64,000 bases of DNA. Origin: Morchella semilibera (taxonomy: Eukaryota; Ascomycota; Pezizomycetes; Pezizales; Morchellaceae). The notes below the pieces were generated by a model, which was not told the DNA's origin, made no database searches, and saw nothing but the letters and a program-made list of their open reading frames with translations. Every line of letters begins with the position of its first letter. Positions within the stretch are counted from its first letter, which is position 1. The translations under genes and the position numbers were made by a program. Positions 20,574 through 32,800 of this stretch are shown piece by piece. The stretch covers positions 4,373,746 through 4,437,745 of the forward strand of contig CM018604.1 of assembly GCA_009192285.1 (NCBI GenBank), in the 5' to 3' direction.

Positions 20574-21345
20574 GTCGTGACCTTTGTCTTCGATGATTCG
20601 AAAGATTATGGGAGAAAAAGATGAGGATGGAGATTTAAGTCGTGACCTTTGTCTTCGACGTTTCGAAAGATGATGGAGAGAAAGATGAGGATGGATATGT
20701 GAGTCGTGACCTTTGTCTTCGACGTTTCGAAAGATGATGGGAGAAAAAGATGAGGATGGAGATTTAAGTCGTGACCTTTGTCTTCGACGTTTCGAAAGAT
20801 GATGGAGAAAAAGATGAGGATGGAGATTTAAGTCGTGACCTTTGTCTTCGACGTTTCGAAAGATGATGGAGAAAAAGATGAGGATGGAGATTTAAGTCGT
20901 GACCTTTGTCTTCGACGTTTCGAAAGATGATGGAGAAAAAGATGAGGATGGAGATTTAAGTCGTGACCTTTGTCTTCGACGTTTCGAAAGATGATGGAGA
21001 AAAAGATGAGGATGGAGATTTAAGTCGTGACCTTTGTCTTCGACGATTCGAAAGATGATGGGAGAAAAAGATGAGGATGGAGATTTAAGTCGTGACCTTT
21101 GTCTTCGACGTTTCGAAAGATGATGGGAGAGAAAGATGAGGATGGAGATTTAAGTCGTGACCTTTGTCTTCGACGATTCGAAAGATGATGGAGAAAAAGA
21201 TGAGGATGGAGATTTAAGTCGTGACCTTTGTCTTCGACGTTTCGAAAGATGATGGGAGAGAAAGATGAGGATGGAGATGTAAGTCTTGACCTTTGTCTTC
21301 GACGGTTCGAAAGATGATGATGGAGATGTGAGTCTTGATAACTGC
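20574..21345 (+). repeat. 64-65-bp minisatellite, about 12 units
   Basis: The unit contains GTCGTGACCTTTGTCTTCGA, then CGTTTCGAAAGATGATGG, and GATGAGGATGGAGATTTAA. Copies recur about every 64 bases, with some 65-base copies having an extra G (GATGGGAG). A few units carry GATTCG instead of GTTTCG. Long minus-strand ORFs across it (113 and 139 codons) follow the repeat and are not supported as genes. Confidence 0.9.
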
Positions 21346-24300
21346 GGCTTCGACGGTACAAGCGATGATTTGATATAAGCTCTGACGATAGTTTTTATGT
21401 GCGTATAAACGGTTTTGATGGTGGTTGATCGATCAAAGATTTTTTTTTTGCTGGTACCCGGAAGTCTGAAGAGGGAAGGGAGAGGAGTGGAGGTTTGAGA
21501 TTGTTTTGTAGGTTTGGTGGGGGCGTTGCGGGCGGCAGCGAGCGTCAAAAATTTGGGTGAAAAACACAAAAAAAAAAAAAAAAACAGCGCCCAGCAGGCC
21601 TACGAGTCAATACGAGTCAAGGACAAAAAGAGCTTCACTACGAGATTCACAGCTACTGACTTTCGGGAGGAGGAGGGCATATGTGTATTTGATCAGTCTA
21701 TCTATCTAGCTATTAAGTCTGAAGGGAATCAGTTTCGTGGACGGCTACGGAGGGCCAGAACTTCTGCTCAATTAGCTACCTCTTGTGGAGAACCTAGCCA
21801 AGAAAAAAATATGCACCAGAGAAGCCAAGATTCCCCACGCACAATGTTGGTTGATAAACTAGGGCTGCGTGGTTGACGCGGTCGGAATTTTTCCCTCTTG
21901 CACGCTTAGCCACGGCGCACCAAAGTGTTGGTGGTGGGGTGTTCTGGCAGCGGGAACGCAACACAAATGTGATTTTTTTAAAAAAAAAATGTGGACTAGC
22001 TAGCATTTGTAAAAATGGGGGCGGAGCCCCCTTTTGGGCAAGCCAGATCATACTAGTAGGACTTTAGGATCTGGAGCTGTCGTTTGTTAGAGCGAGAGGC
22101 CCCAGAAACTGTCCTGGGACTGTTACATCTTTTTTCTTAGACGTACAACCAGCAGCGCTACGAAGAAATGGGCGAGTAGCAGAGCTGCATGATCGGTCCG
22201 TGGCGGGGCAGTCGGTGAGGACATGACGTCGGCAACAGGGCTCAGGCAGGGTAACAACGTACCATGCCCGCACCGCGGTGAAATGATCAAGGTGACGGAT
22301 TCTGGAGACGCGGATTGGTCGCCATTGGGCAGCTGGGGATGGCTGAGACAGACTTCTACACGCATTTCATGATGATTCTTACGGGTTTGGGGGGTTTCTG
22401 TGGGTCTTGGTGGGTGTTTTTGTCGCGGTAACGGGAGTGCCAAGACGGGACAGCGGCGGTGGTGACAATGGTCATTTTAGCATGAGAAAGCTTGCTTGAA
22501 ATCCTGGTTTTATAGGGAATTTTTTTATTTTTTAAAAGTTTCACTTCCTCTTACGAGCCTGAAGTGTCTGCATACTTCTGTTTTGGTGCCGCAAACCCTA
22601 TGAACTGTGCACATACCACGTACTAGATTGTAAGCAATACTGTCATACGAGTCTACTTCCAGTTTCACTGACATAAGAGTCACGGGGGAAAAAATGGATT
22701 AAAAGATGATTGTAGTAATTTATTCCTGCGGTAGCGAACGAGTGCTTTACTACTGCTATATTGCACACTATCCTGAGCTACATGTGGTCCACGAAGCACA
22801 TCGAGGCGAAAACAGTGTATCGATCGAGTTGCCTCTCCCTCTGGTGAGATCTGCTTTGCATCTCCTCGAGCCATATACACCTATGACTCGAGCCGTCCCG
22901 ATTCTCCTCGAGGTAGGTCTCGGCAGTGCATTGGGTTCTCAATACCCAGTTCTTACCTAGTTCCATCACCTGGGATCGATAATACACGTACACGAGCACC
23001 TCTGCTCCGGCAGCTTGAAGAGTTATTAAGTTGTCTCGAGTCGAGAGAGATACCATGTATCGAGGTATATACTTCGGCCCATGGAAGGGTATACCTCGGG
23101 GCGTCCGCTCCCAGGCGCGGCACGAAGTGCATCGGCATCGTGGACCACACTGAGTGTTTCGGGGGCATAAGGCCTGGGTTTAAGCTCTTAACTCGAGTAA
23201 CGTGCGTGTGAAGGTTCCTCTCGCGGTTTCCTGGTACCCTGGCCTAGGTCGAGGGTTATATCAAGAGTGGACAAAGTTCCCCCCTCCTCCCTCCGCACAC
23301 ACCACAACTAATCATAACTACATGTACTTGTACATGTACACACACAGGCTATCTCAGCCCCGAGGGGAGTATTGCGAAAGATAGACGGAGCCCGAGCCTA
23401 CCATTGGAGACCTACTGAAGAAGCGATTAAAGGCGTGTCCTAGTAATGCATATGTGCGTCTACCCATAACCCCCATCCCTCGTTTGCGTGCCAAACCACG
23501 CGCCCATTTCCACTTACTTCCTTAACAACGGATTTACATCCACCCAACGGGAAGCAGTGGCAGGGTCCTCCCGCTAGTGCTTATTCAAATACTCCAATGG
23601 AGTAAGCGCGGTTGTTGTTGTTTCGCCAAGAATTAGTTGCGCATCCGGATCGGGTGTAACCATGTAACCTCCTGATGCTTTGAGTAGGGGTGCCAAGAAC
23701 TTCGTCCCTCTTCATGCTACGTATTGTAGTCGGTGTGCGACGCGCAGGGGCTCCCCCTTGCCGTAGTCAGTCTGCACGGTAGCAGCTATAGCGCTCATAT
23801 CTAGATCTAGGGGTGACAAAATCGCGATCGGAGGTACAAGCAATTGGGCGGCACCATGGTCGGATTGGGTTTTTTTTTTTTTAACTCACAACTTCATTCG
23901 TTTCTAGGTACAAGAATGTTGCGTGCAGGGAGATCACCCTATGGCATAAACAAAACCTAACCCCTTCCAAACACAAAGAAAACCGCCAAATAAAACATAA
24001 TATCATAAGGAGTAGAACCCTTATTCCCCAAGAGAAAACCAGAAGAGAGAGAAGACAAAGAAGACGATGAAGCCGACGGAGAAAAGAAAATAGAGTGGCA
24101 ATTTAGGAGCCCGGTCCTTCCAAGGAAAGGCGGTACGCATCGCACTGATATATTGCGAAAGAGCATAAACTGATTGCGAGGAGACGAAAAGATCCTCTAG
24201 GTCGGTCGGATTGGGGATAAAGCTACATGTACGTATACGTATATACTTGCACCCTTATATATACAGATCGTGACTCGATTAGCGGTTCTGCCCCCTCTCG

Positions 24301-25938
24301 TGTTTATATGCACTCGTCCTTCGACTACAGCTCGAGCTTGATTCTCCCTCTGTGGCAGGATACATGATTTAGGTTGTGTTGTCCCAACTACCTATTGCGC
24401 TGGCAACCCTACCAGACCAAGACCCTACACGTATAGAATCACAATCACTAGCTCAATGCAGGTGTATCATACAGTCGCGCCTCGAGCCCATTTCGTTCCT
24501 CATAGTAGATTATTCCTTCGGTGAGTTTCAAAGCCCAGGGTTAGGGTTCTTCCATGGCAGGAAGCCATCTAGGCTGCAGCTGGTAAAACTCCTTATAGCA
24601 CATTCATTTTGTATGGGATATTTATTCAGAGTTCCCATCCGCTGCACTAAAGCGAATATTTCCTTATATCAAGGTATTTTGTGAGGGAAAAAAAAAAAAA
24701 AACCCCCAAATCCCGTTCCTTATAAGATATATTCCTTAGTTTGGGGGCTCCTTACCGCGAGGTTCAATCCACGACCGTTTATACACCCAGAGACAATAAT
24801 ATCCCACTTGACTGCTACCGTGTGCGAGACAATACCCAGCCCCTTGTATACACCGTAACTTTTATCTCTGTGTATACATACCCACGCGACCCAGCCACCA
24901 CGGCCCAAGAACAACTCCACGAAGCACTCTACACCCCCCCCCCCCCCGGTCACCAACCTACGCTGCTTTCCCCAACTGCGCCTCCCTTAGCACCACCCCA
25001 TCGAAGCCAGATGACTCTCCCCCCGGACCCTGCCCAGATAAGGGTCTCGCGCAAGGCCGTCGGGCGTGGTGGGCCGCATTTGAGGCGCCAGTGTTTGGGC
25101 GAGTGTTGGATTGATGATGGGACTTGCTATACCGTGGCCTGGCTGCACCGGTCATGTTCTGCACACCCGAGCCACACAACAGGGTGAGTTGAGGATTTAT
25201 ATTTTCCGCGGGAGATCTAGCTGGCTATATAGAGAGATTTAGCAATACATTGTACCCGACGATACCTCATCTCATCTCCCGATGCCAATGCCACAAGCTG
25301 GGTGGTTGACAGCCCATGATTAAACCCCTCCCTACCTCCAGCACGCTTATTCTCCTCCTCCGCACCGGACACGCAGCCAGCCCAAACAGGTGACGCGGGA
25401 GGGAGAATAGACACATCTAGACTGCGGGCATCTGGCGGCTCTTTGGGTGCATCAGAGGCGATGGTGCGGGGGCTTGCAGTTCCTCGTGGGAGGTATTGGC
25501 GCTGCGCTCAGGTCAGCTCGGGTCCTTTCTTTCGGGGGCTGGGTTTTGGTTTTGTGTATTGGTCTTCTCTCCTTTTTTTTTTGCAGTCTTGTGGATAGGC
25601 TTCTGCGATAGATGTTTTGGGAGGTACCCGTTTCAAGGTAGTGAGCCGCAGTGACAAGCCCAAGCTCTCCAGGATTGGGGTTTTTGCAATAAGATACCAG
25701 GATAGAGCACAACCCCTGTTCTTGTAACGGTCGTGGCGGTGTCTGGTTCCTTATAATTAGCTACGTACTGTTCATGGCGGCGTTCGTGTGGTGGCGTTAC
25801 TGCTAGAACCGTTGCTGTGCGTGGCAGACGAGCCGGTTGAGTGTTGGGTTGTTGCAACAAGCAACGACTGAAACAACGGAAGCAGCGAGTGACACCCCGT
25901 GACGCTACATGTCGAGTGGTGCAACGGGCACTATCATG
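21346..25938. other. Long intergenic stretch, no supported gene
   Basis: ORFs are short, overlapping and motif-free. A plus-strand frame near 25011-25190 ends with a good donor (GGGTGAGTT), but I could not build a convincing gene from it. Homopolymers occur near 21573, 23872, 24690 and 24939. Confidence 0.4.
23870..23950 (+). repeat. Dispersed repeat, copy 1 (poly-T plus CGTTTCTAGGTACAA)
   Basis: A T-run is followed by TTCGTTTCTAGGTACAA, GTTGCGTGCAG and CTATGGCATAA. The same order occurs at 26466-26545, with a few substitutions. Confidence 0.7.
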
Positions 25939-26174
25939 TCAAAGTGATGCAACGGCGACAAAAACCACAAACTTCGCAGCTACTGGCCACCATGCTCAAG
26001 TTGGGAAATAATTTAAATATATCGGATTTTATCAGGCAGAGCTATATATTAAATAGTACATGGGAATAAAAATTGAAGAGCTGACTGGGTCTAGCTTTGG
26101 TGGTGGTCGCGACACTGGAGTGTTGGGTTTGTTGCGCAATTGCATCACTTTATAATTTAAGGACCCCCGGGGTA
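25939..26174 (+). mobile_element. MITE copy 1, left end truncated
   Basis: This non-coding element of about 236 bp matches the copy at 29655-29896 through its length. Shared stretches include AAAGTGATGCAACGGCGACA near the left end, GCAGCTACTGGCCACCATG, and TTGCATCACTTT with GGACCCCCGGGGTA at the right end. The outer part of the left terminal repeat, with the GGGGTCC block, is missing. It lies 1.2 kb upstream of the deubiquitinase start. Confidence 0.75.
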
Positions 26175-27097
26175 CATACCTGGCGGCCTTAGCAGATTCT
26201 GATTCGTTTTATGCAAATGTCACCTACCGTATAGTAGGCTGAAGTCCCGGCCGCACCCCGTGGCTTTTTGTACGTACAGTGCTTGGTGCGCGGTGAAACC
26301 AGGCATACGATAGCACGACAGTCCAAGTGTGATATGAGAAGCGGCCGTGGCTTGACTAGATCTGGTACCCTCGGATTGGGTGGGTCTTTACGTAGGGCCT
26401 AGTCAAGTCTGGCGGGGGTGGGTGGCTGCCGGTGCAGTGATAGTGGTACTTAGCTTCTTGAATTCTTCTTCTTTTTTTTTTTAAAATCATATCATTTCGT
26501 TTCTAGGTACAAATGTTGCGTGCAGTCATAGACTATGGCATAATAGTGGTACTTGACCCCACCCCGGGTATGTATGTGCTGCGGTAAGGTTGTGAGTGTG
26601 TCTGGCGTGTGCTTTGGCACGCCTGGAAAGTGGCCTCCAGGGCCACTTTGTAGCGTACATACAAGTATCTACGCCGAGTCTGGTCTCGTTCTAGACACTG
26701 GTGGGGGGGGGGGGTAAATAGTTGATCATGAGAGAACCTCCCATCACTCGCCGCGCCGAGTGTGGCATATATCCTCGACGATATATATCCGGTAGTGTGT
26801 ACATTATGTGTAGCACCAATATCCCACTCGGTCTCTGGGCAGGAAAGAGTGAGTGGGCCATGCATGGGGGACATTGCATATCGATTAAAACGAGAGAGGG
26901 TGGTTGTCTATACCACAGCACATGAGGTGTGGCCGGGTCCCGTCTGAGATTCCCACGGCACACCTTCTACTAAAACACACACACACACCATGAAGCCAGC
27001 CACAAACTCTTCTCCATCCTCTCGATATCGACCAATAAACAAACAAATAAACAAATAAATAAACAAATCCCCCCCCAGCCCAAACCTAACCCTGCCC
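26175..27097. other. Intergenic between the MITE and the deubiquitinase promoter
   Basis: No gene is supported. It contains a dispersed-repeat copy, a G-run near 26700, an (AC)n run near 26975 and an AAATAAACA-type microsatellite at 27032-27066. Confidence 0.4.
26466..26545 (+). repeat. Dispersed repeat, copy 2
   Basis: Partner of 23870-23950: a T-run, then TTTCGTTTCTAGGTACAA, TGTTGCGTGCAG and CTATGGCATAA. Confidence 0.7.
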
Positions 27098-27134
27098 GTC
27101 ACGTGACCGGATAGCACAGCAACCAAACCACGTG
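27098..27134 (+). promoter_or_regulatory. Two CACGTG boxes upstream of the deubiquitinase gene
   Basis: The 10-bp palindrome GTCACGTGAC is at 27098-27107 and a second CACGTG is at 27129-27134, about 250-285 bp before the ATG. CACGTG is the usual target of fungal bHLH factors such as Cbf1. A role here is inference from sequence and spacing. Confidence 0.4.
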
Positions 27135-27382
27135 TGCTCATCTCTTTCAGCATCGACGACAGACATTCAGACATACAGACATACGACATACAGACATACA
27201 CGCACATACACAGATCACCGCCGCCATCCCCGCTCGACTGCATAGCAATCAGGAAGGGACGAAAGGATTCTCAACACTGGACTCACTAGGGCAGCCAGTC
27301 CCAGATTAGGCACACAGACACAGACAGACACCAGCGGCGCCCGTCCGAGACCTGCACTGCACTGCACCTCCCCGCCGAAGGC

Positions 27383-29282
27383 ATGCCCCGCTCCTCGCGC
27401 CCCTACACACACATCTACAACGACAACTTCCGGCCCCCGCCGCCGCGAGGAGGAGGGGGGGGACCCATCACCGCGCACTACTACAACCAGCACAACCCGG
27501 AGGTCTCGGCGCAGTTCGTCTTCTCGTTCGTGGTGGCGGGCCTGCTGATCCTGTACCACATCCTGCATGGGCTGCTGCGGTGGCCGCCGCCGCTGCAGCT
27601 CCTCTCCATGCTAGTCGGCTCGGTGCTGGGCCCGGGCGCGCGCGAGATGCTGCAGAACGCATTCCCCGCCGGGCCCGTGGGCAGCGTGAGGGCGCGCGCG
27701 GCGAGCCTCGTGGGCGGGGGAAATGGCGCCGGCGCGGGCGCTGCGGGTGGCCGCGCCGGCTTCGTGGGCGGATTGTGGAACATGGGGAATACGTGCTACC
27801 AGAACTCTGTGCTGCAGGTGAGTCGGGTTCTCTCTAGGTTGGCGTGGGTTGGGTTGGGTGCTGACGGGGTGTATACTAGGCCATGGCGTCGCTGTCGCAC
27901 CTGAAGCCGCATCTGGCGTCGCTGTCAATCTCGGAGGAGGAGGACCACATGAACCCGTCCGGCGCGCTCTCGTCGCTCATTGCGGACCTCAACACGCTCT
28001 CGCCGGGCCCGCGCGCCTTCACGCCGTCGCCAATCATTGTCCGCGGGACCGGCGACTCCGGGTGGATCTACAACGAGCAGCAGGACGCGCAGGAGTACTT
28101 CCAGAAGCTGACGGGCGCGCTGGAGAAGGAGGCCTCGCGCTTCCTCGACCGCCGCAGGCGCACCGCGGTGAAGGGCCTCGAGGCCATCGTGGAGGCTGTC
28201 GCCGCCGGGCAGGCGCAGGCGGAGCCGAGCCCGGCGGCCCTGGAGAAGGAGTATAGAAGCCCGTTCGAGGGGCTGTTTGCGCAGAGAGTGGGCTGTCTGC
28301 GGTGCGGCTATGTGGAATCGATCAGCATGCAGCCCTTCACAAGTCTCTCGCTCTCCCTACCGTCCACTGTAAGCCCCCCCCCCCTCTCCCGGGTCCTCGG
28401 CGCCTGCTAACCCCCCAGTTGGACGCCACCTGCACAATCGAAGACTGCCTCGAAGAGTTCACCGCACTCGAAGAGATCCAAGAAGTCGACTGCGACAAGT
28501 GCACACTGCACACACTACACGCCAACCTCATCTCCCTATCCACCAAGCCCCTCCTCCCACCCGACATGCAATCGCAGATCCGCGCACGCATCGCCGCGCT
28601 CGAAACCGCACTCGACACCGACTCCTTCGACACCAAGACCCCGCCGCCGCCGCGAAGCAAGGTGGCAACCACAAAGACGAAGCAGACCATGATCGCGCGC
28701 CCGCCGCCCGTGCTCGCGCTGCACCTCAACCGCAGCCAGTACGACGTCGTCACGGGCCGCACGGGCAAGAACTACACGCCCGTTTCGTTCCCGGCGCGCC
28801 TGGACCTGGCGCGCATGGGCGTTGTTACGGCGCACGCGGGGCTCGCGGTCGATCCCGCGAGGAGCATGAGTGCGTGCGGCGCGGGGGCGGAGAGCGTGCT
28901 CTATGAGCTCAGGAGCGTCATTGCGCACTACGGCGGCCACCACAACGGGCACTACGTCTGCTATCGTAGGCAGCATGCGCAGTGGTACAAGATTAGTGAC
29001 CAGGACGTATAGTAAGCCCCCCCTCCCCCCCCTCCCCCCCCTTTCATCCGGTGCTGACAGAGCAGCACGTGCGAGGAGCAGCAGGCGCTCAATATCAAGA
29101 ATGCGTTCATGCTCTTTTATGAGCGCGTGCCTGATGCGCGGCCGGAGGAGGTCGACGACGACGAGGACGAGGACGAGGGGTTCGCGGAGGGCGAGGCGGA
29201 GGCGGAGGAGGAGGTGGAGGAGGAGGTGGGGGTGGAGGGGGTGGAGGCGGTGGTGGAGGAGGGGGTGAGGGTGGAGAGGTGA
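27383..29282 (+). CDS. Membrane-anchored ubiquitin-specific protease (Ubp1/USP30-like)
   Basis: Four exons, 27383-27817, 27880-28368, 28419-29011 and 29063-29282, join in phase to 578 residues. The introns are short and GT-AG, and the second contains CTAAC as a likely branch point. The protein is a C19-family cysteine protease that removes ubiquitin. Visible features: a transmembrane helix at about 44-66; the Cys box GNTCYQNS with catalytic C138; the QQDAQEYF box at 212-219; zinc-type pairs C284/C287 and C333/C336; the His box NGHYVCYR with H486; and ISDQDV with D502. A short acidic tail of Asp/Glu repeats ends the protein. One N-terminal membrane anchor before the catalytic domain is the plan of yeast Ubp1 and animal USP30 (ER or mitochondrial outer membrane). 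The gene is clearly more GC-rich than its surroundings. The start is the first ATG in frame. Confidence 0.9.
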
Positions 29283-29466
29283 GGTGAGGTGTATTGGTGG
29301 TTTTTTTTTGTGTCTGTTTTTTGATGGGGGGCGTTGGTGTATGTATTTTTTCTTTTTATTTTTTCTTTTTATTTTTAGTTGTTTTTCTCTTTTTTGTTGT
29401 TTTTTCCTCTTTTTTTGTTGTTTCTTGGTGCGGGCGGTGTTGGTGTCGTGTAAAAAGATGCCGGTA

Positions 29467-29512
29467 GATGACATACAGACATACAGACATACAGACATAC
29501 AGACATACATAC
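29467..29512 (+). repeat. ACATACAG microsatellite downstream of the deubiquitinase gene
   Basis: ACATACAG is repeated about five times. A similar but less regular ACATACAG/ACATACGAC run lies upstream of the same gene at about 27168-27205. Confidence 0.85.
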
Positions 29513-29547
29513 TAGTAGTAGTATTCATACATACACATACATACTCG

Positions 29548-29576
29548 TTCCTAACTAAATTATAAAAGTGATGCAA
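29548..29576 (-). mobile_element. Solo end fragment of the same MITE
   Basis: The reverse complement reads GTTGCATCACTTTTATAATTTA, nearly the right end of copy 1 (GCATCACTTTATAATTTAAGG). No matching second end is present, so this is a fragment. Confidence 0.5.
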
Positions 29577-29652
29577 CAACTGCGGGATAGTGCTAGGCCT
29601 TGATTGTATGTAGTAAATCCACAGGCTTGGGTGGTGAATCGACCACAGCGCA

Positions 29653-29898
29653 TGTACCCAGGGGTCCCTAAAAGTGATGCAACGGCGACAAAAACACAAA
29701 TTTCGCAGCTACTGGCCACCATGTCCAAAGTTGAGAAGTAAATTATATATGTCGAATTGCATCAGGCGGAGCTATATAATAGATAGGAAATGGAAATACA
29801 AATGGAAAAATTGGCTGGGTCTAGTTTTGGTGGTGCTCGCGACAGTACTAGAGTAGAATATCCAGCCTGTTGCATCACTTTGAGGACCCCGGGGTACA
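29653..29898 (+). mobile_element. MITE copy 2, complete, with terminal inverted repeats of about 28 bp
   Basis: The left end begins TACCCAGGGGTCC and continues to AAAGTGATGCAAC at 29682. The right end, read in reverse complement, begins TACCCCGGGGTCC and continues to AAAGTGATGCAAC. The ends therefore match over about 28 bp with a few differences. TA at both outer edges would fit a TA target duplication, as in Tc1/mariner-type elements. The interior is AT-rich and non-coding. Confidence 0.8.
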
Positions 29899-30419
29899 TA
29901 CATGTAGATGGATGTGCTGCCAAGGCCGAGTGACGGCCTGTGATCGTTGTGGATGCAGCCCATGCAACCCAAGCGCAGAACCACAGACGTACACAACGGT
30001 AAAATATGGGATGCACTTTTTTAGGATATTTTAGTGGAGAACCCGTTGCGCGCTAGGTAGATCTGTATTGGTTTCAACTACTTTGGGCTTTCACGGAGGC
30101 GTTTGCTTGGGTAGGCCGGGCTTTGGGTATGGGGGCGGCTGGCTAGACTTGTAATATATGTATGTATACAACAGACACACCACACCCCCGTCTACTACTT
30201 GTATTTCCAGTTAAAACAACCGCGCCCCGGCCGGAAAAGCGGGTTTTGAGTGTCTCCTCTATATACAGAGTGCTTCATGCTGGAGTACTAGCTACATCCT
30301 ATGTTACGTTAACCTGCCACTCTGTATTAGGGTGGGCTCACTCGCCACCACGTGGATGTAGTTGTAGTTGAGGTTGGTTTGTTGTGGTCCTGGCCGGTAG
30401 CATGGAGTTGCTCTCCCAC

Positions 30420-30600
30420 ACATTAGTTTGTCAAAAACAAAACCATCCGCACGCAACGTACGGCTCAACAGCCCTAAATCAAAGAAATGCTCGCCAGCCT
30501 TAAGTAAATTCAGCTTGACGGTCTTGTAGGAAATTTCTTGTTGGACGTCCAGTAGCTTTGACACCCCGCGATATTTTGGGTTGCATGGGTGCGCAGGTAC
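30420..30600 (-). repeat. Dispersed repeat, partner of 51475-51680
   Basis: Both copies contain GTTTGTCAAAA, ACAGCCCTAAA, CTCGCCAGCCT, and TTCAGCTYGACGGTCTTGTAG in the same order with small indels. On the minus strand the two give YKTVKLN and YKTVELN, so a coding origin is possible. Confidence 0.6.
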
Positions 30601-32721
30601 TTTGCGGCCCGTGCTGTAGTCTCGCACGGCTGCTAATACCGCGGAGTGGAGGTTGGGTGGGTGGGGACTGCTTCTACTATCTACTGTACTAGATTACATC
30701 CTTTGCGTATTGGTTGAGGGTGACGGGGTATTGACTAAGCACGACAACATGTATAGCGATGTCAAAAGTCGTGGGACAACGGCCAAAACAAACACTCTCC
30801 AGGCACCACCACCATCGATGGACTTTGGCATTTACGATATAGACTCGGAAGGCCTCTGTAAACACATCTTGCGTATTCTCAATTGTTGGTGGTGTAGCAA
30901 GCTCTAGCTCCCCACTGAGACCGAGATTTCCTAGCCTATCTACAAAAATGATCACCTATGAAACAATGATTTTCTTTTGGGTTTGTACTCTGATTTGGAC
31001 TCCTCTAATGACTCTGACAAATCGCCATTCACCAAAATGCGTTGTGGCCTGGATAGGTGCATTTTGGGGGTGCGGTTTGGGCTGTTGTCCCAGGACTTTT
31101 GAACAAGAACTATACGTACCGTAGAGAGAGGACCTGTCCACCACTGTTCCCTAACTAAAATATCCACAACTCGCGGTCGCGAGGCGGTAAGTCTCTGGCA
31201 CATCATCCGCCGAGCCATATAGAGCACCCAAGGCTAAAAAAATAATTAAATGATAAAAAAAAAACCGGCAACAAAAGACTTACCCCGTTTGTGGGGGATC
31301 TCCTTGGCAACGCATCAACACGTACGTACGCCCTGTTGATTCTGGGTTGGAAAAGTGTATACACGGCCCACAAACAGCCACCGCAGTCGGTGTGGCCTCG
31401 TAAAGATACGATGTGTCGCGGCTGGACTTGGGTAATATACTTCTTGCTGGTCAACCTGGGTTTAACCGCGGTGGGTGGAGGTAGCAAATAGGAGGTTGAG
31501 TTTTGTTGTTACTAGTTTTTTTATTTTTTGCTGGCTGGCTGGCTGGCTACACGGCGGGGAGTACATATACAAAGAAACGGCCCTCTAACCAATCCTACTA
31601 CCTATCTACAGCCGGCCAGTCGCCCTACAAGGGCACCCTCATACTTTATACTCTATGTATGTATCGGCGCACACATCAACGGGCACTGGACCCCGAGAGT
31701 CCTCTTCTGTGCGCATATTCTGTCTGTTGTGTCTATCTAGGCACTAACTAACAGGTGTCTGCATGGTGTCTGCAAAGATATACATCGTCTTTTTACTATA
31801 TATATCACTTTGCCACCGTCCTGATTAGTTAGTTAGGCCAGGAGCTTGGGGGCAGGCGTCGGGGTTGTGTTGCGCTTGGAGAATCAAGCTCCAGGTGAAG
31901 GCGGCGGAGGAATCCAAGCCGTAGCACATCCTCACTACATGCACCCGCAGGGAAAAGCGCCAGACCACACAACGCCGGTAATTAAAGCAACTGCTTGGAC
32001 AAAGGAGTGAATCGAAAAGGCTATCTGGAAACCGTGGACACAGTGTAGAAAAGCAGGGGCGAGGCGGACGAGGACGAGAGGGGGGAGGAAAGGGGGTTAA
32101 TACAACCGATGAGAGAAATGGACCAAGGACGGGAATGGGGGTGGGGGTTCGTTGTTTACTTTTCCTTCTTTCGTTCCTCTTATGTTTTTCTCTTGTACTG
32201 GAGCCGGCGGCGAAGGAGGGTACATGTAGTTCTGTGGCAGTGCGGTATCGTTATAGCCGCAAGGCTGCACACAATTAACAAAACAATCAAGCTTTAGCAC
32301 ACACACACACACTTATGGAATTTCCGTGTCCCGTTGAAAACTTCGATTTTTGGTGGTTGTGCCGATACATACTGGATATGCGAGTAGTCGTGAGGCTGCA
32401 CGCGAGTATGACTTAAAACAAAAAAAAAAAAAAAAAAAAAAGGGATATGCGAGTAATCGCTCTAGAGTATAAAGGTATAGGTCCTTAGGGTAAAGTAGCC
32501 TCTGTAGATATAGACGCAAGATCTCCCTGGTGACGGCTTCGCGCCACTTTTGCACCCTTATTGGGCCATTCGACTGTATCCATCGATGAACCCTACTGGT
32601 CGCAATCATGCACCAGCACTCGTTTGTCTTGGCGCGACAACAGCACCTTCATTCCCAGGAGGCGGATCCACCAACCAACTGCATGTAGTCCATGTCTGAC
32701 AACACAGCATGGTACCAAACT

Positions 32722-32800
32722 CGGTAGGTATGCAAAAACAACCACGCACCGCAATATATATAGAAAAACAACGTTTTTGAGGGCATCCTCTCTACAAACC
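32722..32800 (+). repeat. Diverged inverted repeat, partner of 33040-33125
   Basis: The plus strand has ACAACCACGCACCGCAAT and then AGAAAAACAACG. The minus strand of 33040-33125 has ATAACTACGCACCCCAAT and then GGAGAAACAACT. A third weaker relative is on the minus strand near 33310-33360. Confidence 0.45.

Noticed and set aside
21020-21569. Minus-strand ORFs over the 64-bp minisatellite
   Set aside because: Most of their length is repeat; the remaining part has no recognisable domain or splice context.
25011-25320. Small candidate gene (MTLPPDPAQIRVSRKAVGRG) with a donor at about 25184
   Set aside because: A splice to QYIVPDD-like sequence is possible but out of the best phase. No homologous motif supports it.
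28536-29699. 387-codon minus-strand ORF
   Set aside because: Antisense to the deubiquitinase exons, whose motifs and splice phases are convincing. The antisense product is low-complexity R/H/K-rich.
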